Positions 35,876 to 44,063 of a stretch of 64,000 nt of DNA are shown here, piece after piece. Below the pieces are notes generated by a model. It did not search any database, was not told where the DNA came from, and saw only the letters and a program-made list of their open reading frames with translations. Position 1 is the stretch's first letter. Each line of letters begins with the position of its first letter. The position numbers were made by a program, and so were the translations under genes. This stretch comes from Streptomyces sp. SLBN-118 (GTDB lineage: Bacteria; Actinomycetota; Actinomycetes; Streptomycetales; Streptomycetaceae), in NCBI RefSeq assembly GCF_006715635.1, contig NZ_VFNP01000001.1:1736001-1800000 (forward strand). Reading direction: 5' to 3'.

Positions 35876-35890
35876 ACAGTTAAGAACTGT
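35876..35890. promoter_or_regulatory. Palindromic candidate operator between RibD-C gene and zapE
   Basis: ACAGTT-AAG-AACTGT is a perfect 6-base inverted repeat around a 3-base centre. It fills much of the 37-base divergent gap and touches the zapE GTG. A bound regulator could control both genes. Confidence 0.4.
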
Positions 35891-36959
35891 GTCGACCAGT
35901 GCCATAACCGAAGCGGCCCCGCTGTCCCTCTGCGCCCGCGAGCCGCATGTCCCCGCCGACCGGCTGGTCGCCGAGATGGTGCCGCCGCCGCGCTTCGACT
36001 CGGTGCGCTTCGACACGTACGTCCCGGACCCGAACCAGCCCAGCCAGCGCGAGGCCGTCACGGTCCTCAGCTCCTTCGCGGCGGGCCTGGGCGGCGCGCA
36101 CGCGAGCGGCTCCGGCCGGCGCAGGTGGTTCGCCAGGAAGCCCGAGGCCCCCAGCGCGCCGCGCGGTGTCTACCTCGACGGCGGTTACGGCGTCGGCAAG
36201 ACGCACCTGCTGGCCTCCCTGTGGCACGCCACCCCCGCGGAAGCCTCCCTCAAGGCCTTCGGCACCTTCGTGGAGCTGACGAACCTGGTCGGCGCCCTCG
36301 GTTTCCAGCAGACCGTGCACACCCTCAGCGGACACCGGCTGCTCTGCATCGACGAGTTCGAGCTCGACGACCCGGGCGACACGGTCCTCGTGTCGACGCT
36401 TCTCGGAAAGCTGGTCGACGCGGGCGTGGCCCTGGCCGCCACCTCCAACACGCTGCCCGGCAAGCTCGGCGAAGGCCGGTTCGCCGCCGCCGACTTCCTG
36501 CGTGAGATCCAGGGTCTGTCCGCCCACTTCCGCCCCTTGCGGATCGACGGCGAGGACTACCGACACCGCGGTCTGCCCGAGGCCCCTCCCCCGTACTCCG
36601 AGGAGCAGGTCGCGAAGGCCGCGTACGCCACCGATGGCGCGTCCCTCGACGACTTCCCCCAGCTGCTGGACCATCTCGCGAAGGTCCACCCCAGCCGGTA
36701 CGGGGGCCTCACGGACGGTCTGCGCGCCGTCTGTCTCACCGATGTCCAGCCCATTGCGGACCAGTCGACGGCGCTGCGTCTGGTGGTGCTCGCCGACCGG
36801 CTGTACGACCGCGAGGTGCCGGTGCTCGCGTCCGGGATGTCCTTCGACCGGCTGTTCAGCGAAGAAATGCTGAACGGGGGCTACCGCAAGAAGTACTTCC
36901 GGGCGATCTCCCGGCTGACTGCCCTGGCGCGCGACGCGAAGAGGCTTGTGGCGCAGTAG
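35889..36959 (+). CDS. zapE: AFG1-like ATPase, cell division protein ZapE
   Basis: The 356-residue AAA-type ATPase resembles ZapE/AFG1. Walker A is GGYGVGKTHLLA at about 98-109 and Walker B is LLCIDEFELDDPGD near 155. Sensor I is AATSNTLP near 195, and the C-terminal segment YRKKYFRAISRLTALA is family-typical. In E. coli ZapE acts at the Z-ring; here that role is inferred. GTG 35889 is chosen (VSTSAITEAAP); the frame is open upstream, overlapping the divergent gene. Without a ribosome site the mRNA may be leaderless. osmC follows 35 bases downstream. Confidence 0.9.
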   Translation: MSTSAITEAAPLSLCAREPHVPADRLVAEMVPPPRFDSVRFDTYVPDPNQPSQREAVTVLSSFAAGLGGAHASGSGRRRWFARKPEAPSAPRGVYLDGGYGVGKTHLLASLWHATPAEASLKAFGTFVELTNLVGALGFQQTVHTLSGHRLLCIDEFELDDPGDTVLVSTLLGKLVDAGVALAATSNTLPGKLGEGRFAAADFLREIQGLSAHFRPLRIDGEDYRHRGLPEAPPPYSEEQVAKAAYATDGASLDDFPQLLDHLAKVHPSRYGGLTDGLRAVCLTDVQPIADQSTALRLVVLADRLYDREVPVLASGMSFDRLFSEEMLNGGYRKKYFRAISRLTALARDAKRLVAQ

Positions 36960-36994
36960 GTTTGGGGCCGTCACCCCGACCGAAGGGAACCATC

Positions 36995-37420
36995 ATGGCC
37001 GCTACGCGTACCGCCCACACCATCTGGGAGGGCGACCTCCTCAAGGGCTCGGGCGAGGTCACCCTCGACTCCTCCGGCAACGGCACCTTCGCCGTCTCGT
37101 GGCCCGCCCGCACCGAGCAGCCCGGCGGCAAGACCAGCCCGGAGGAACTGATCGCGGCCGCCCACTCCAGCTGCTACTCGATGGCGTTCTCCAACATCCT
37201 GGCCAAGGCCGGCCACGCGCCGACCCGCCTGGACACCAAGGCCGATGTCACGTTCGTGCCCGGCGAGGGCATCACCGGCAGCCACATCACCGTGCGCGGC
37301 GAGGTCCCGGGCCTGGACAAGGACCGCTTTCTCGAGCTGGCCGAGGACGCCAAGAAGAACTGCCCGGTGAGCCAGGCGCTCGCCGGTACGACGATCACCC
37401 TGACCGCCGAACTCGCCTGA
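36995..37420 (+). CDS. osmC: OsmC-family peroxiredoxin
   Basis: The 141-residue protein is an OsmC-type hydroperoxide reductase. The two reactive Cys are in AAHSSCYSMAFSN (near residue 60) and KKNCPVSQAL (near 125). Its N-terminus (RTAHTIWEGDLLKGSGEVTL) fits OsmC rather than Ohr; a true Ohr is encoded at 38709-39122. ATG 36995 follows GAAGGGAACC. It follows zapE closely and may share its transcript. Confidence 0.92.
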   Translation: MAATRTAHTIWEGDLLKGSGEVTLDSSGNGTFAVSWPARTEQPGGKTSPEELIAAAHSSCYSMAFSNILAKAGHAPTRLDTKADVTFVPGEGITGSHITVRGEVPGLDKDRFLELAEDAKKNCPVSQALAGTTITLTAELA

Positions 37421-37703
37421 CGCCCGGCCCTCACCCGGCTCAGCCACGAACGCGGCGCAGTGGCCCGCACGGCTGCGTGTCACGCATCTGCGTGACGCAC
37501 ACGTGCGGGTCACATCTGCTCCCTGCCGGCAGGGAGTTGCCTCACCTTCGCAACACCGTCACGTCCGATCGGCAGACGTGCGGCCTGTGGGCCGAGAAGG
37601 GCCACCTGCGCGCCGAGCTGCTCTTCCACCACACCACGCTCGCGGGAGCCGGTGTTCCGTCGCACGATCGAGGGAACGGACCGGAGCCGGGAAGGGGTGC
37701 GCC
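37421..37703. promoter_or_regulatory. ppk2 upstream region with inverted repeat
   Basis: These 283 bases have no supported gene. GTCACGCA-TC-TGCGTGAC (37479-37496) is a perfect 8-base inverted repeat. Related half-sites flank it (CTGCGTGTCACGCA before, GTGCGGGTCACATCTGC after). The two-base centre favours a dimeric regulator site over a hairpin. The ribosome site GGAAGGGG precedes 37704. Confidence 0.45.
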
Positions 37704-38627
37704 GTGGCCGCGAAGGACGCGCGGGAGCCGGCCGGGGTGCCGGAGGATCCCGCGAGGAGGCAGGACGGGGCGCAGCAGAAGCCATCGGCACTGCTCCGTG
37801 AGCTGCTGCGCGTCCCCGGCGGCGAGCACGTCGACCTCTCCGCCTACAAAACCGACGCCACCCCGGCCGGCCCCGAGGACAAGGCCGCCGCTCTGGCCGC
37901 GACCGCCCGGATGGCGGAACGTCTCGCCGATCTCCAGGATCGGCTGTACGCGTCGAGTACGGCGGGTGACCGCCGTCGCGTCCTGCTCGTACTGCAGGGC
38001 GTGAACACCAGCGGCAAGAGCGGCGCGGTCAAGCACGTCGTCGGCCTCGTCAACCCGTCCGGCTGCCGGATCAAGGCCTTCAACGCGCCGACGCCGGAGG
38101 AGAAGAACCACCCCTTCCTCTGGCGGATCACCAACGCGCTGCCGCAACGGGGCGAGATCGGGATCTTCGACCGCTCGCACTACGAGGACGTAACCATCGC
38201 CCGGGTCCGTGAACTGGTGCCGCGCAAACAGCTCGGCCCCCGCTACGCCGAGATCAACCGCTTCGAGGAAGGCCTGGTCAAGGACGGGGTCACGATGGTG
38301 AAGGTGTTCTTGCACATCAGCTACGAGCAGCAGCGCCGACGCCTGCTGGCGCGCCTCGACGACCCTTCCAAGCACTGGAAGTTCGACCCGCAGGACATCG
38401 AGGAGCGGGCGGTGTGGCCCGATTACCAAAGGGCGTACGGGATCGCACTGGAGCGCTGCTCAACGGAGGCGGCGCCCTGGTATCTCGTACCGTCCGACCG
38501 CAAGTGGTACCGGAACTGGGCGGTCGGCAAGCTCCTCCTCGAACATCTGGAGGCGCTGGATCCGCAGTACCCCGAAGCCGAATTCGATGTAGACGAGTGC
38601 CGCAAAAGGCTGGTGGAGATGCCTTGA
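37704..38627 (+). CDS. ppk2: Polyphosphate kinase 2 family protein
   Basis: The 307-residue protein is a one-domain PPK2, transferring phosphate between polyphosphate and nucleotides. Walker A is QGVNTSGKSG at 98-107. Further family blocks are IGIFDRSHYEDV near 150, PRKQLGPRYAEINRFEE near 175, and WKFDPQDIEERAVWPDY near 230. I cannot separate the AMP- from the ADP-phosphorylating class by eye. GTG 37704 has GGAAGGGGTGC upstream; the upstream open frame lacks similarity. A perfect hairpin follows at 38649. Confidence 0.92.
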   Translation: MAAKDAREPAGVPEDPARRQDGAQQKPSALLRELLRVPGGEHVDLSAYKTDATPAGPEDKAAALAATARMAERLADLQDRLYASSTAGDRRRVLLVLQGVNTSGKSGAVKHVVGLVNPSGCRIKAFNAPTPEEKNHPFLWRITNALPQRGEIGIFDRSHYEDVTIARVRELVPRKQLGPRYAEINRFEEGLVKDGVTMVKVFLHISYEQQRRRLLARLDDPSKHWKFDPQDIEERAVWPDYQRAYGIALERCSTEAAPWYLVPSDRKWYRNWAVGKLLLEHLEALDPQYPEAEFDVDECRKRLVEMP

Positions 38628-38648
38628 GGCGCTGTCGGGTGTACGCAC

Positions 38649-38685
38649 CTGAGCCCCGTCGCCGAATCGCGGCGACGGGGCTCAG
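38649..38685. terminator. Perfect 16-bp hairpin between ppk2 and ohr
   Basis: Arms 38649-38664 and 38670-38685 are perfectly complementary (CTGAGCCCCGTCGCCG) with a five-base loop. It sits between convergent stops and probably ends both transcripts. Confidence 0.85.
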
Positions 38686-38708
38686 GGCACTGCGGGCGAG
38701 CCGGGTGA

Positions 38709-39122
<414 letters not shown>

Positions 39123-39171
39123 GAGTTGCATCTCTCTTCGTCCGTGGGGAACCGATGCCATAACTACAGCA

Positions 39172-39191
39172 CACAATTCAGTTGTGCACAA
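39172..39191. promoter_or_regulatory. OhrR operator candidate
   Basis: CACAA-TTCAG-TTGTG (39172-39186) overlaps the palindrome TTGTGCACAA (39182-39191), and a related half-site CACAACTCAGTGATGTG follows. The cluster lies between divergent ohr and ohrR, as expected for autoregulation by a MarR-type repressor. Confidence 0.7.
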
Positions 39192-39219
39192 CTCAGTGAT
39201 GTGCTGGTATGCTGTTTCC

Positions 39220-39717
39220 ATGGAGAAGACGACGCTGACGACTGTCGCGGACGAGGACTTCCTGCGCCTGGACCACCAGATCTGCTTCTCGCTGCACGCC
39301 GCGTCCCGCGCCTTCAACGGCGTCTACCGGGAGGCACTGAAAGATCTGAACCTCACCTATCCGCAGTACCTGGTGATGCTGGTGCTCTGGGAACACGGCG
39401 AGCTGCCGGTGAAGCGGATCGGTGAGTATCTGCGCCTCGACTCGGGCACCCTGTCGCCCCTGCTCAAGCGCCTGGAGGCGGCCGGCTACGTGGAGCGGCG
39501 GCGCAGCCCCGAGGACGAGCGGTCCGTCACCGCGCGTCCTACCGCCGCGGGCGCCGAGCTCCGCGAGAAGGCTCTGGGCGTGCCACGCAGGATCGCCACG
39601 GCCACGGGCCTGCCCCTGGAGCGGATCCGGCAGCTGCGCGCCGATCTCGAAGCTCTGACCGCGACACTGGACGGCGGCGGGCCGGACGCTTCCGACTGCG
39701 CGAGTTCCGACGGCTGA
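39220..39717 (+). CDS. ohrR: OhrR, MarR-family organic peroxide sensor
   Basis: The 165-residue winged-helix regulator carries the redox Cys in [16 protein letters not shown] near residue 20, at the position of the sensing Cys of OhrR proteins. The recognition region is [26 protein letters not shown]. It would repress ohr and itself until the Cys is oxidised. ATG 39220 has no ribosome site, and TATGCT at 39208-39213 places the transcript start at or beside the ATG, so it may be leaderless. Confidence 0.94.
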   Translation: MEKTTLTTVADEDFLRLDHQICFSLHAASRAFNGVYREALKDLNLTYPQYLVMLVLWEHGELPVKRIGEYLRLDSGTLSPLLKRLEAAGYVERRRSPEDERSVTARPTAAGAELREKALGVPRRIATATGLPLERIRQLRADLEALTATLDGGGPDASDCASSDG

Positions 39718-39735
39718 GGGCCGGGAAGCAGGTAA

Positions 39736-39764
39736 GGCCCTGGGCATCGTGGATGCCCAGGGCC
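39736..39764. terminator. Perfect 13-bp hairpin between ohrR and S1 protease
   Basis: Arms 39736-39748 (GGCCCTGGGCATC) and 39752-39764 are perfectly complementary around a three-base loop, between convergent stops at 39717 and 39786. Confidence 0.85.
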
Positions 39765-39785
39765 CGTGTGCCCGTCCGTACCGGA

Positions 39786-41018
39786 TCAGCCCTTCTGGCC
39801 CGCGCCGTCGTCGGCCGCGCCGCCGCCGTTCTGATCGGCGCCGCCAACCTGGCCGTCGTCCTGACCGCCGCCTGCGCCGTTGCCTGCGCCGCCTCCGTCG
39901 CCGATCTGTGCGCCCACCGCGGCCAGCGCCGTGGTCACCGGCTGGAAGAATGTCTCGCCGCCCGCGGTGCAGTCTCCGCTGCCGCCCGAGGTGAGACCGA
40001 TCGCGCTCCCGTCCCGGGTGAAGAGCGAACCGCCGCTGTCACCCGGCTCCGCACACACGTCGGTCTGGATGAGCCCGCTGACGGTGCCCTCCGGATAGTT
40101 GACGGTGGCGTTCAGCCCGGTGACCGAGCCGTCCTTGAGGCCCGTGGTGCTGCCCATACGGAACACCTGCTGGCCGACCGCCGCCTCGGCCGCCTGTGTG
40201 ATCGCCACGGTCTGCCCATTGCCCAGGTCCACCGAGCTCGCGGCCTGGGTCGCCGGGTCGTCGTACTTCACCAGCGCGAAGTCGCCGTTGCCGGGGAACG
40301 TCGCCTCCTGGACCGTGCCGATGGGCTGGCCGTTCGCGTCCTCCGACCACTTCTCGGCCGCGACACCGCAGTGGCCCGCGGTCAGGAAGCCGGGGCTGCC
40401 GTCCTGCGTGGTCACATTGAAGCCGAGCGAACAGCGGGCGCCGCCGCCGAAGATGGCGTCGCCGCCCTCCAGGAACGGTTTGAACTCACCCGTGGACTTC
40501 TGGATCCGGGCCACACCGTCGCCCAGGGACTTCACTGCCGCCTCGAGTCTGTCCCAGCGCCCGCCGGAGACCGTACGGTCCGCCGTGACGAGAATCTGGT
40601 TGGTCTTCGGGTCGACGGCCCACGCGGTTCCCGGGATGGTGGCCTTCGCGGCCAGCGTGCTCGCGGCTGACTTCAGTTCGCCCGCGCTGTTCTCGACACT
40701 CCGCGCCACGGCGCCGGCCTTGTTGACCTCGACGGCAACGTTGTTGCTGTCGCCCACGACATTGACGACGAGCTGCTGCTTCTCGGCATCGTAGTAAGCC
40801 CCGCCGTAGGCCTCACCGAGCTTCTTGCCCAGCTGCGACACGAGTTCGGCCGCCGATGCGGCGCTCATCTTTCTGGGGGCCTGACCAGCCTGCGACTGCG
40901 TGTCGGAACCGGACTGGGAAGCGTTTGCGTGGGGCAGCAGGATGGCCGCTGCGGCGATGCCCACCGCCCCGGCTCCCGCGAGAACGGCCTTCCGTTTGGG
41001 TATTCGCCTGTGACTCAA
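39786..41018 (-). CDS. Secreted S1 (streptogrisin/alpha-lytic type) protease precursor
   Basis: The 410-residue precursor has a signal region (RKAVLAGAGAVGIAAAAILLPHANA), an alpha-lytic-type propeptide (about 50-190) and a chymotrypsin-like domain. The triad is His in LTAGHCGVA, Asp in GNGDFALVKYDD and Ser in CAEPGDSGGSLF. Disulfide Cys pairs flank the His and Ser. The C-terminus adds about 35 residues rich in Gly, Ala and Asp (GAGNGAGGGQDDGQVGG), a probable flexible or wall-associated tail. The best start is TTG 41018, seven bases after AGGAGG; no ATG or GTG fits as well. It is cleaved to maturity outside the cell. Confidence 0.9.
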   Translation of the reverse strand: MSHRRIPKRKAVLAGAGAVGIAAAAILLPHANASQSGSDTQSQAGQAPRKMSAASAAELVSQLGKKLGEAYGGAYYDAEKQQLVVNVVGDSNNVAVEVNKAGAVARSVENSAGELKSAASTLAAKATIPGTAWAVDPKTNQILVTADRTVSGGRWDRLEAAVKSLGDGVARIQKSTGEFKPFLEGGDAIFGGGARCSLGFNVTTQDGSPGFLTAGHCGVAAEKWSEDANGQPIGTVQEATFPGNGDFALVKYDDPATQAASSVDLGNGQTVAITQAAEAAVGQQVFRMGSTTGLKDGSVTGLNATVNYPEGTVSGLIQTDVCAEPGDSGGSLFTRDGSAIGLTSGGSGDCTAGGETFFQPVTTALAAVGAQIGDGGGAGNGAGGGQDDGQVGGADQNGGGAADDGAGQKG

Positions 41019-41161
41019 CTCGTCGCCTCCTGAGGGGGGTACGGATTCCGGTTGCCGACGGAAACCGGGGGGACGCGTCCGCCCATTGATACGGACGTGA
41101 CGCGAGTTGTACTCACCCACAGTGCGAAAAAGGTCTTCTGACGGACCGTAAGGCCCAAGCT

Positions 41162-41647
41162 CTACGAGGGGAGTTGGGTGCCGCAACGGCTGCAGTAGCG
41201 GGCACCGGCCTCCTGTGCGGGGCGGTCGCACCCGGGGCAGACCCGGTCGAGCAGACAGGCCGCCTCGCCCCCCTCCGCCTCCGCGGCGCTGCGGATGGCC
41301 AGACCCGGACGGCGGCGGTGCACTGTGACATAGACCAGTCCGTCCTGGTCGGCCAGGAGCGCGCGGCGGGTGCCACGCGGAAGCCACACCACACACCCGG
41401 TCTCCAGCGGCTGACCGCCGCCGTCGACCTCCAGCCGGCCGGTGCCGCCCAGCACACAGAGGAACACATCGAGATCCGGGTCGACATGTCCGCTGACCCG
41501 AGAGCCGGGCAGCATGCGAATGACATTCGCGTCCAGCTGCCGCCCTTCGGCCGAGAGCCGCCACAAGGCACCGCCGCGGTCGGCGGGTTCCTCGAGCAGC
41601 AGCTCCGCGACCTGGGCGAGCACGCCCACCGCTGGGGGCACAGACAT
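41162..41647 (-). CDS. Cupin domain protein with C-terminal zinc ribbon
   Basis: The 161-residue protein has a cupin barrel in the middle (ANVIRMLPGSRVSGHVDPDLDVFLCVL, then GCVVWLPRGTRRALLADQDGLVYVTV). A short C-terminal zinc ribbon has two Cys pairs (CPGCDRP and YCSRCGTQLPS). Most cupin metal ligands are only partly kept, so it may be a sensor rather than an enzyme. ATG 41647 has AGGAGG six bases upstream. It is divergent from the MarR gene at 41764. Confidence 0.82.
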   Translation of the reverse strand: MSVPPAVGVLAQVAELLLEEPADRGGALWRLSAEGRQLDANVIRMLPGSRVSGHVDPDLDVFLCVLGGTGRLEVDGGGQPLETGCVVWLPRGTRRALLADQDGLVYVTVHRRRPGLAIRSAAEAEGGEAACLLDRVCPGCDRPAQEAGARYCSRCGTQLPS

Positions 41648-41690
41648 GTCATTCCTCCTGAGCGCGGCGTCCCTCCGGGCCCGGGCATCA

Positions 41691-41703
41691 TTGCACAATG
41701 CAA
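41691..41703. promoter_or_regulatory. Palindromic MarR-type operator candidate
   Basis: TTGCA-CAA-TGCAA is a perfect 5-base inverted repeat in an AT-rich patch midway between the divergent cupin and MarR genes, a standard position for MarR autoregulation. Confidence 0.5.
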
Positions 41704-41763
41704 AGGGCTCGGGCGGTTGAACTCGGTGCCGGGTCCGGCACCGACTCAGGATAGATAGGAGCC

Positions 41764-42312
41764 ATGGCCGAGCAGACCCGCGCCCTTGGCACGATGGACG
41801 ACGTGGAAGCGGTGACCCGCGCCGTGCTGACCGCGTCCCGGCTGCTGGTCGCGGTGTCCGCGCGCTCCCTGGCCTCCGTCGAGGACCGGGTGACGCTTCC
41901 CCAGTTCCGGCTGCTGGTCGTGCTGTCCACACACGGCGCCGCCAAGCTCGTCGTGCTCGCAGAGCGGCTCGCGGTCAGCCCGTCGACGGCGATGCGCATG
42001 GTGGACCGGCTGATCGCCGTCGGCCTGGTGGACCGGCAGACCAATCACGACGACCGGCGCGAGACCGTACTGCGGCTGACACCGGAAGGCGTACGGATCG
42101 TCCAGGACGTCATGGCGCGGCGCCACCAGGAGATCGCGTCGATCGTCGAGCGGCTGGCACCCGAGCAGCGCGCCGCCCTGATCGCGGCGCTGACCGCGTT
42201 CACCGAGGCGGGCGACGAGCCGGAGCCCCCCCGACCACCCTGGCGTACCGCACCCGCTGGGCCGGACGGGAGCCTGAGCCGCAGCCCGGGCCCGCGCCCT
42301 GATGGAACGTAA
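41764..42312 (+). CDS. MarR-family transcriptional regulator
   Basis: The 182-residue protein has the MarR winged helix (LAERLAVSPSTAMRMVDRLIAVGLVDRQTNHDDRRETVLRL split over residues about 62-105) and a Pro-rich C-terminal tail unlike the core family. No redox Cys is present near the N-terminus. It probably binds the TTGCACAATGCAA site and controls itself and the cupin gene. Its stop overlaps the start of the deacetylase gene by 11 bases, so the two may be coupled. Confidence 0.88.
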   Translation: MAEQTRALGTMDDVEAVTRAVLTASRLLVAVSARSLASVEDRVTLPQFRLLVVLSTHGAAKLVVLAERLAVSPSTAMRMVDRLIAVGLVDRQTNHDDRRETVLRLTPEGVRIVQDVMARRHQEIASIVERLAPEQRAALIAALTAFTEAGDEPEPPRPPWRTAPAGPDGSLSRSPGPRPDGT

Positions 42313-43213
42313 CCCTGACGCACGTACACCACGTCGTCGGATTGCCATATTGATCAGATATTTTCCGTCAGTGATCACCTTTGCACGAAGAATCGCGACC
42401 GCCGTCGTCATGGGCGCGGTGCTCGTCGGCTGCTCGGCCGGCAGCGGCAGCGGTTCCGCGCCGCCCGCCCCCGCCGCACCCAAGCCCGGGAAGCCGCCGG
42501 CGGAGAAGGTGCGCAAGGCGCCGACCGTGGCCCCTGGACCGGGCGGCCTCACCCCTGTATTCGAGCGCGCAGCCAAGCGGGCCGAGAAGACGGTCGCGCT
42601 GACCTTCGACGCCGACATGACCGCGGGCCAGGGACCGCGGGCCGCGCGGGACGAGCACTTCGACAACCCCGCACTCATCGCCTCGCTGCGGAGGCTGCGC
42701 GTCCCCTCGACCATCTTCATGACGGGCCGCTGGGCCGATCAGTATCCGGACCAGGCCAAGGCGCTCGGCGGCGATCCGCTCTTCGAGATCGCCAACCACT
42801 CCTACAGCCACTACGCCTTCACGTCCTCCTGCTACGGCCTGCCGGTGGTGGACAGGAGCGCCATGCGGGCCGATGTGGACCGGGCCTTCGCCGCATTCAG
42901 GAAGGCCGGGGTGCGCCATGTGGTGCCCTACTTCCGCTTCCCCGGCGGCTGCTACGACGACGAGGCCCTGCGCGCCATCGCCCCCACCAAGGTGACCGCG
43001 GTCCAGTGGGACGTCGTCAGCGGCGACGCCTTCGCGACGGACGCCGACGCGGTCGCCGAGCAGGTGCTGGCGGGTGTCCGGCCGGGGTCGCTGGTGGTCA
43101 TGCACTGCACGCGCAGCGCCGCGCCGGTCACGGAGCCGGCGGTCAGGAGGATCGTGCCCGAGCTGCGCAGGAGGGGCTACCGCCTGGTGAAGGTCTCGGA
43201 CCTGATGCGGTGA
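42302..43213 (+). CDS. Lipoprotein polysaccharide deacetylase (NodB type)
   Basis: The 303-residue protein has a hydrophobic N-terminal segment ending in the lipobox VLVGC (about residue 44), then a Pro/Ala-rich spacer. The NodB domain begins with motif 1 VALTFDADM, a DAD variant of the usual TFDDG. The metal-binding H-x3-H follows in ANHSYSHYAF, then the arginine loop YFRFPGGCYD and the final VVMHC. It would deacetylate a cell-surface polysaccharide or peptidoglycan. The ATG overlaps the MarR gene. The start region is AT-richer than its surroundings and an in-frame GTG near 42371 is also possible. Confidence 0.87.
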   Translation: MERNPDARTPRRRIAILIRYFPSVITFARRIATAVVMGAVLVGCSAGSGSGSAPPAPAAPKPGKPPAEKVRKAPTVAPGPGGLTPVFERAAKRAEKTVALTFDADMTAGQGPRAARDEHFDNPALIASLRRLRVPSTIFMTGRWADQYPDQAKALGGDPLFEIANHSYSHYAFTSSCYGLPVVDRSAMRADVDRAFAAFRKAGVRHVVPYFRFPGGCYDDEALRAIAPTKVTAVQWDVVSGDAFATDADAVAEQVLAGVRPGSLVVMHCTRSAAPVTEPAVRRIVPELRRRGYRLVKVSDLMR

Positions 43214-43237
43214 TCGCCCGGGGGCGGGTGGCGTCGG

Positions 43238-43266
43238 CGTGGCGGCCGGGCGCCCCGGCCGCCACG
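43238..43266. terminator. Perfect 13-bp hairpin between deacetylase and AIM24 genes
   Basis: Arms 43238-43250 (CGTGGCGGCCGGG) and 43254-43266 pair perfectly around a three-base loop, between convergent stops at 43213 and 43283. Confidence 0.85.
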
Positions 43267-43282
43267 CAGCTCACGCGGAGCG

Positions 43283-43960
43283 TCAGTTGGCGGACGCCTT
43301 CTGCGGGGTGAGCTCGCTGGGCCGGACGATCACGAAACCCTCACCCTGGAGCATCAGCTGGACGGCTTCGCCCGAACCGCCGCGGATCATCGAGCCGACC
43401 GACTGCGAGCGGTGCAGCGACGTGTTGAGCTGAGCGCTCCAGCCGACCACCGCGTCGGTGTCGACGTACACGGGCTGCTGGCCGGTCACCGGTATCACGA
43501 TGGGGTTGCCCTCGCAGATGACGGCAAGCTTCCCGTAACCGGTGAAGACACTGTTGAAGAGGCCGCCGCCGGTCATGCCGGCGCCCTTCACGGTCTTGAT
43601 CTCGTACGCGAGGGTGGCGTCGAAACACAGGACGTTACGGCCGTTGATGGTGAGCGCGTCGCCCTGCTCGATGTCGACGACGAAGCAGTTCTGCGCCTCG
43701 TGCGCGAACCATGCCTCGCCCTGGCCGCGGACCGCCATCAGTGGCAGGCCCTCCCCGGTGACGGCGCGCTTGAGCATGCCGCCTATGCCCTGGCTCTTGC
43801 GCTCGAACTGGAGGTTGCCGCGGAAGGCGATCATCGATCCCTGTCGCGCGTGCATCTCGCCGTTGACGGCGTACTTGATCGACTTGGCGTTCTGCAGGCT
43901 CATCCCGGGCACGGTCGCCTGCTGTGCCATGTTCTCGGAGGCGAAGAGATCACTTTTCAT
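43283..43960 (-). CDS. AIM24-family protein
   Basis: The roughly 225-residue protein belongs to the AIM24/TIGR00266 family of beta-rich proteins of unclear function. It begins MKSDLFASENMAQQATVPGM. The family blocks HARQGSMIAFRGNLQFERK, LPLMAVRGQGEAWFAHEAQ and TGGGLFNSVFTGYGKLAV are visible. No signal peptide is seen. An in-frame ATG three codons earlier (43969) is possible. It is divergent from the PTH2-like gene. Confidence 0.88.
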   Translation of the reverse strand: MKSDLFASENMAQQATVPGMSLQNAKSIKYAVNGEMHARQGSMIAFRGNLQFERKSQGIGGMLKRAVTGEGLPLMAVRGQGEAWFAHEAQNCFVVDIEQGDALTINGRNVLCFDATLAYEIKTVKGAGMTGGGLFNSVFTGYGKLAVICEGNPIVIPVTGQQPVYVDTDAVVGWSAQLNTSLHRSQSVGSMIRGGSGEAVQLMLQGEGFVIVRPSELTPQKASAN

Positions 43961-44063
43961 GGGGAGCATCGTCGCCCGGAGGGTTCCCTTCCGCCAACAG
44001 CCCCTTCAGGTCCGCCGACAATCCCTTCGGGCCTGGGCGAGGGCGGCTGGCAGACTGGCCGGT

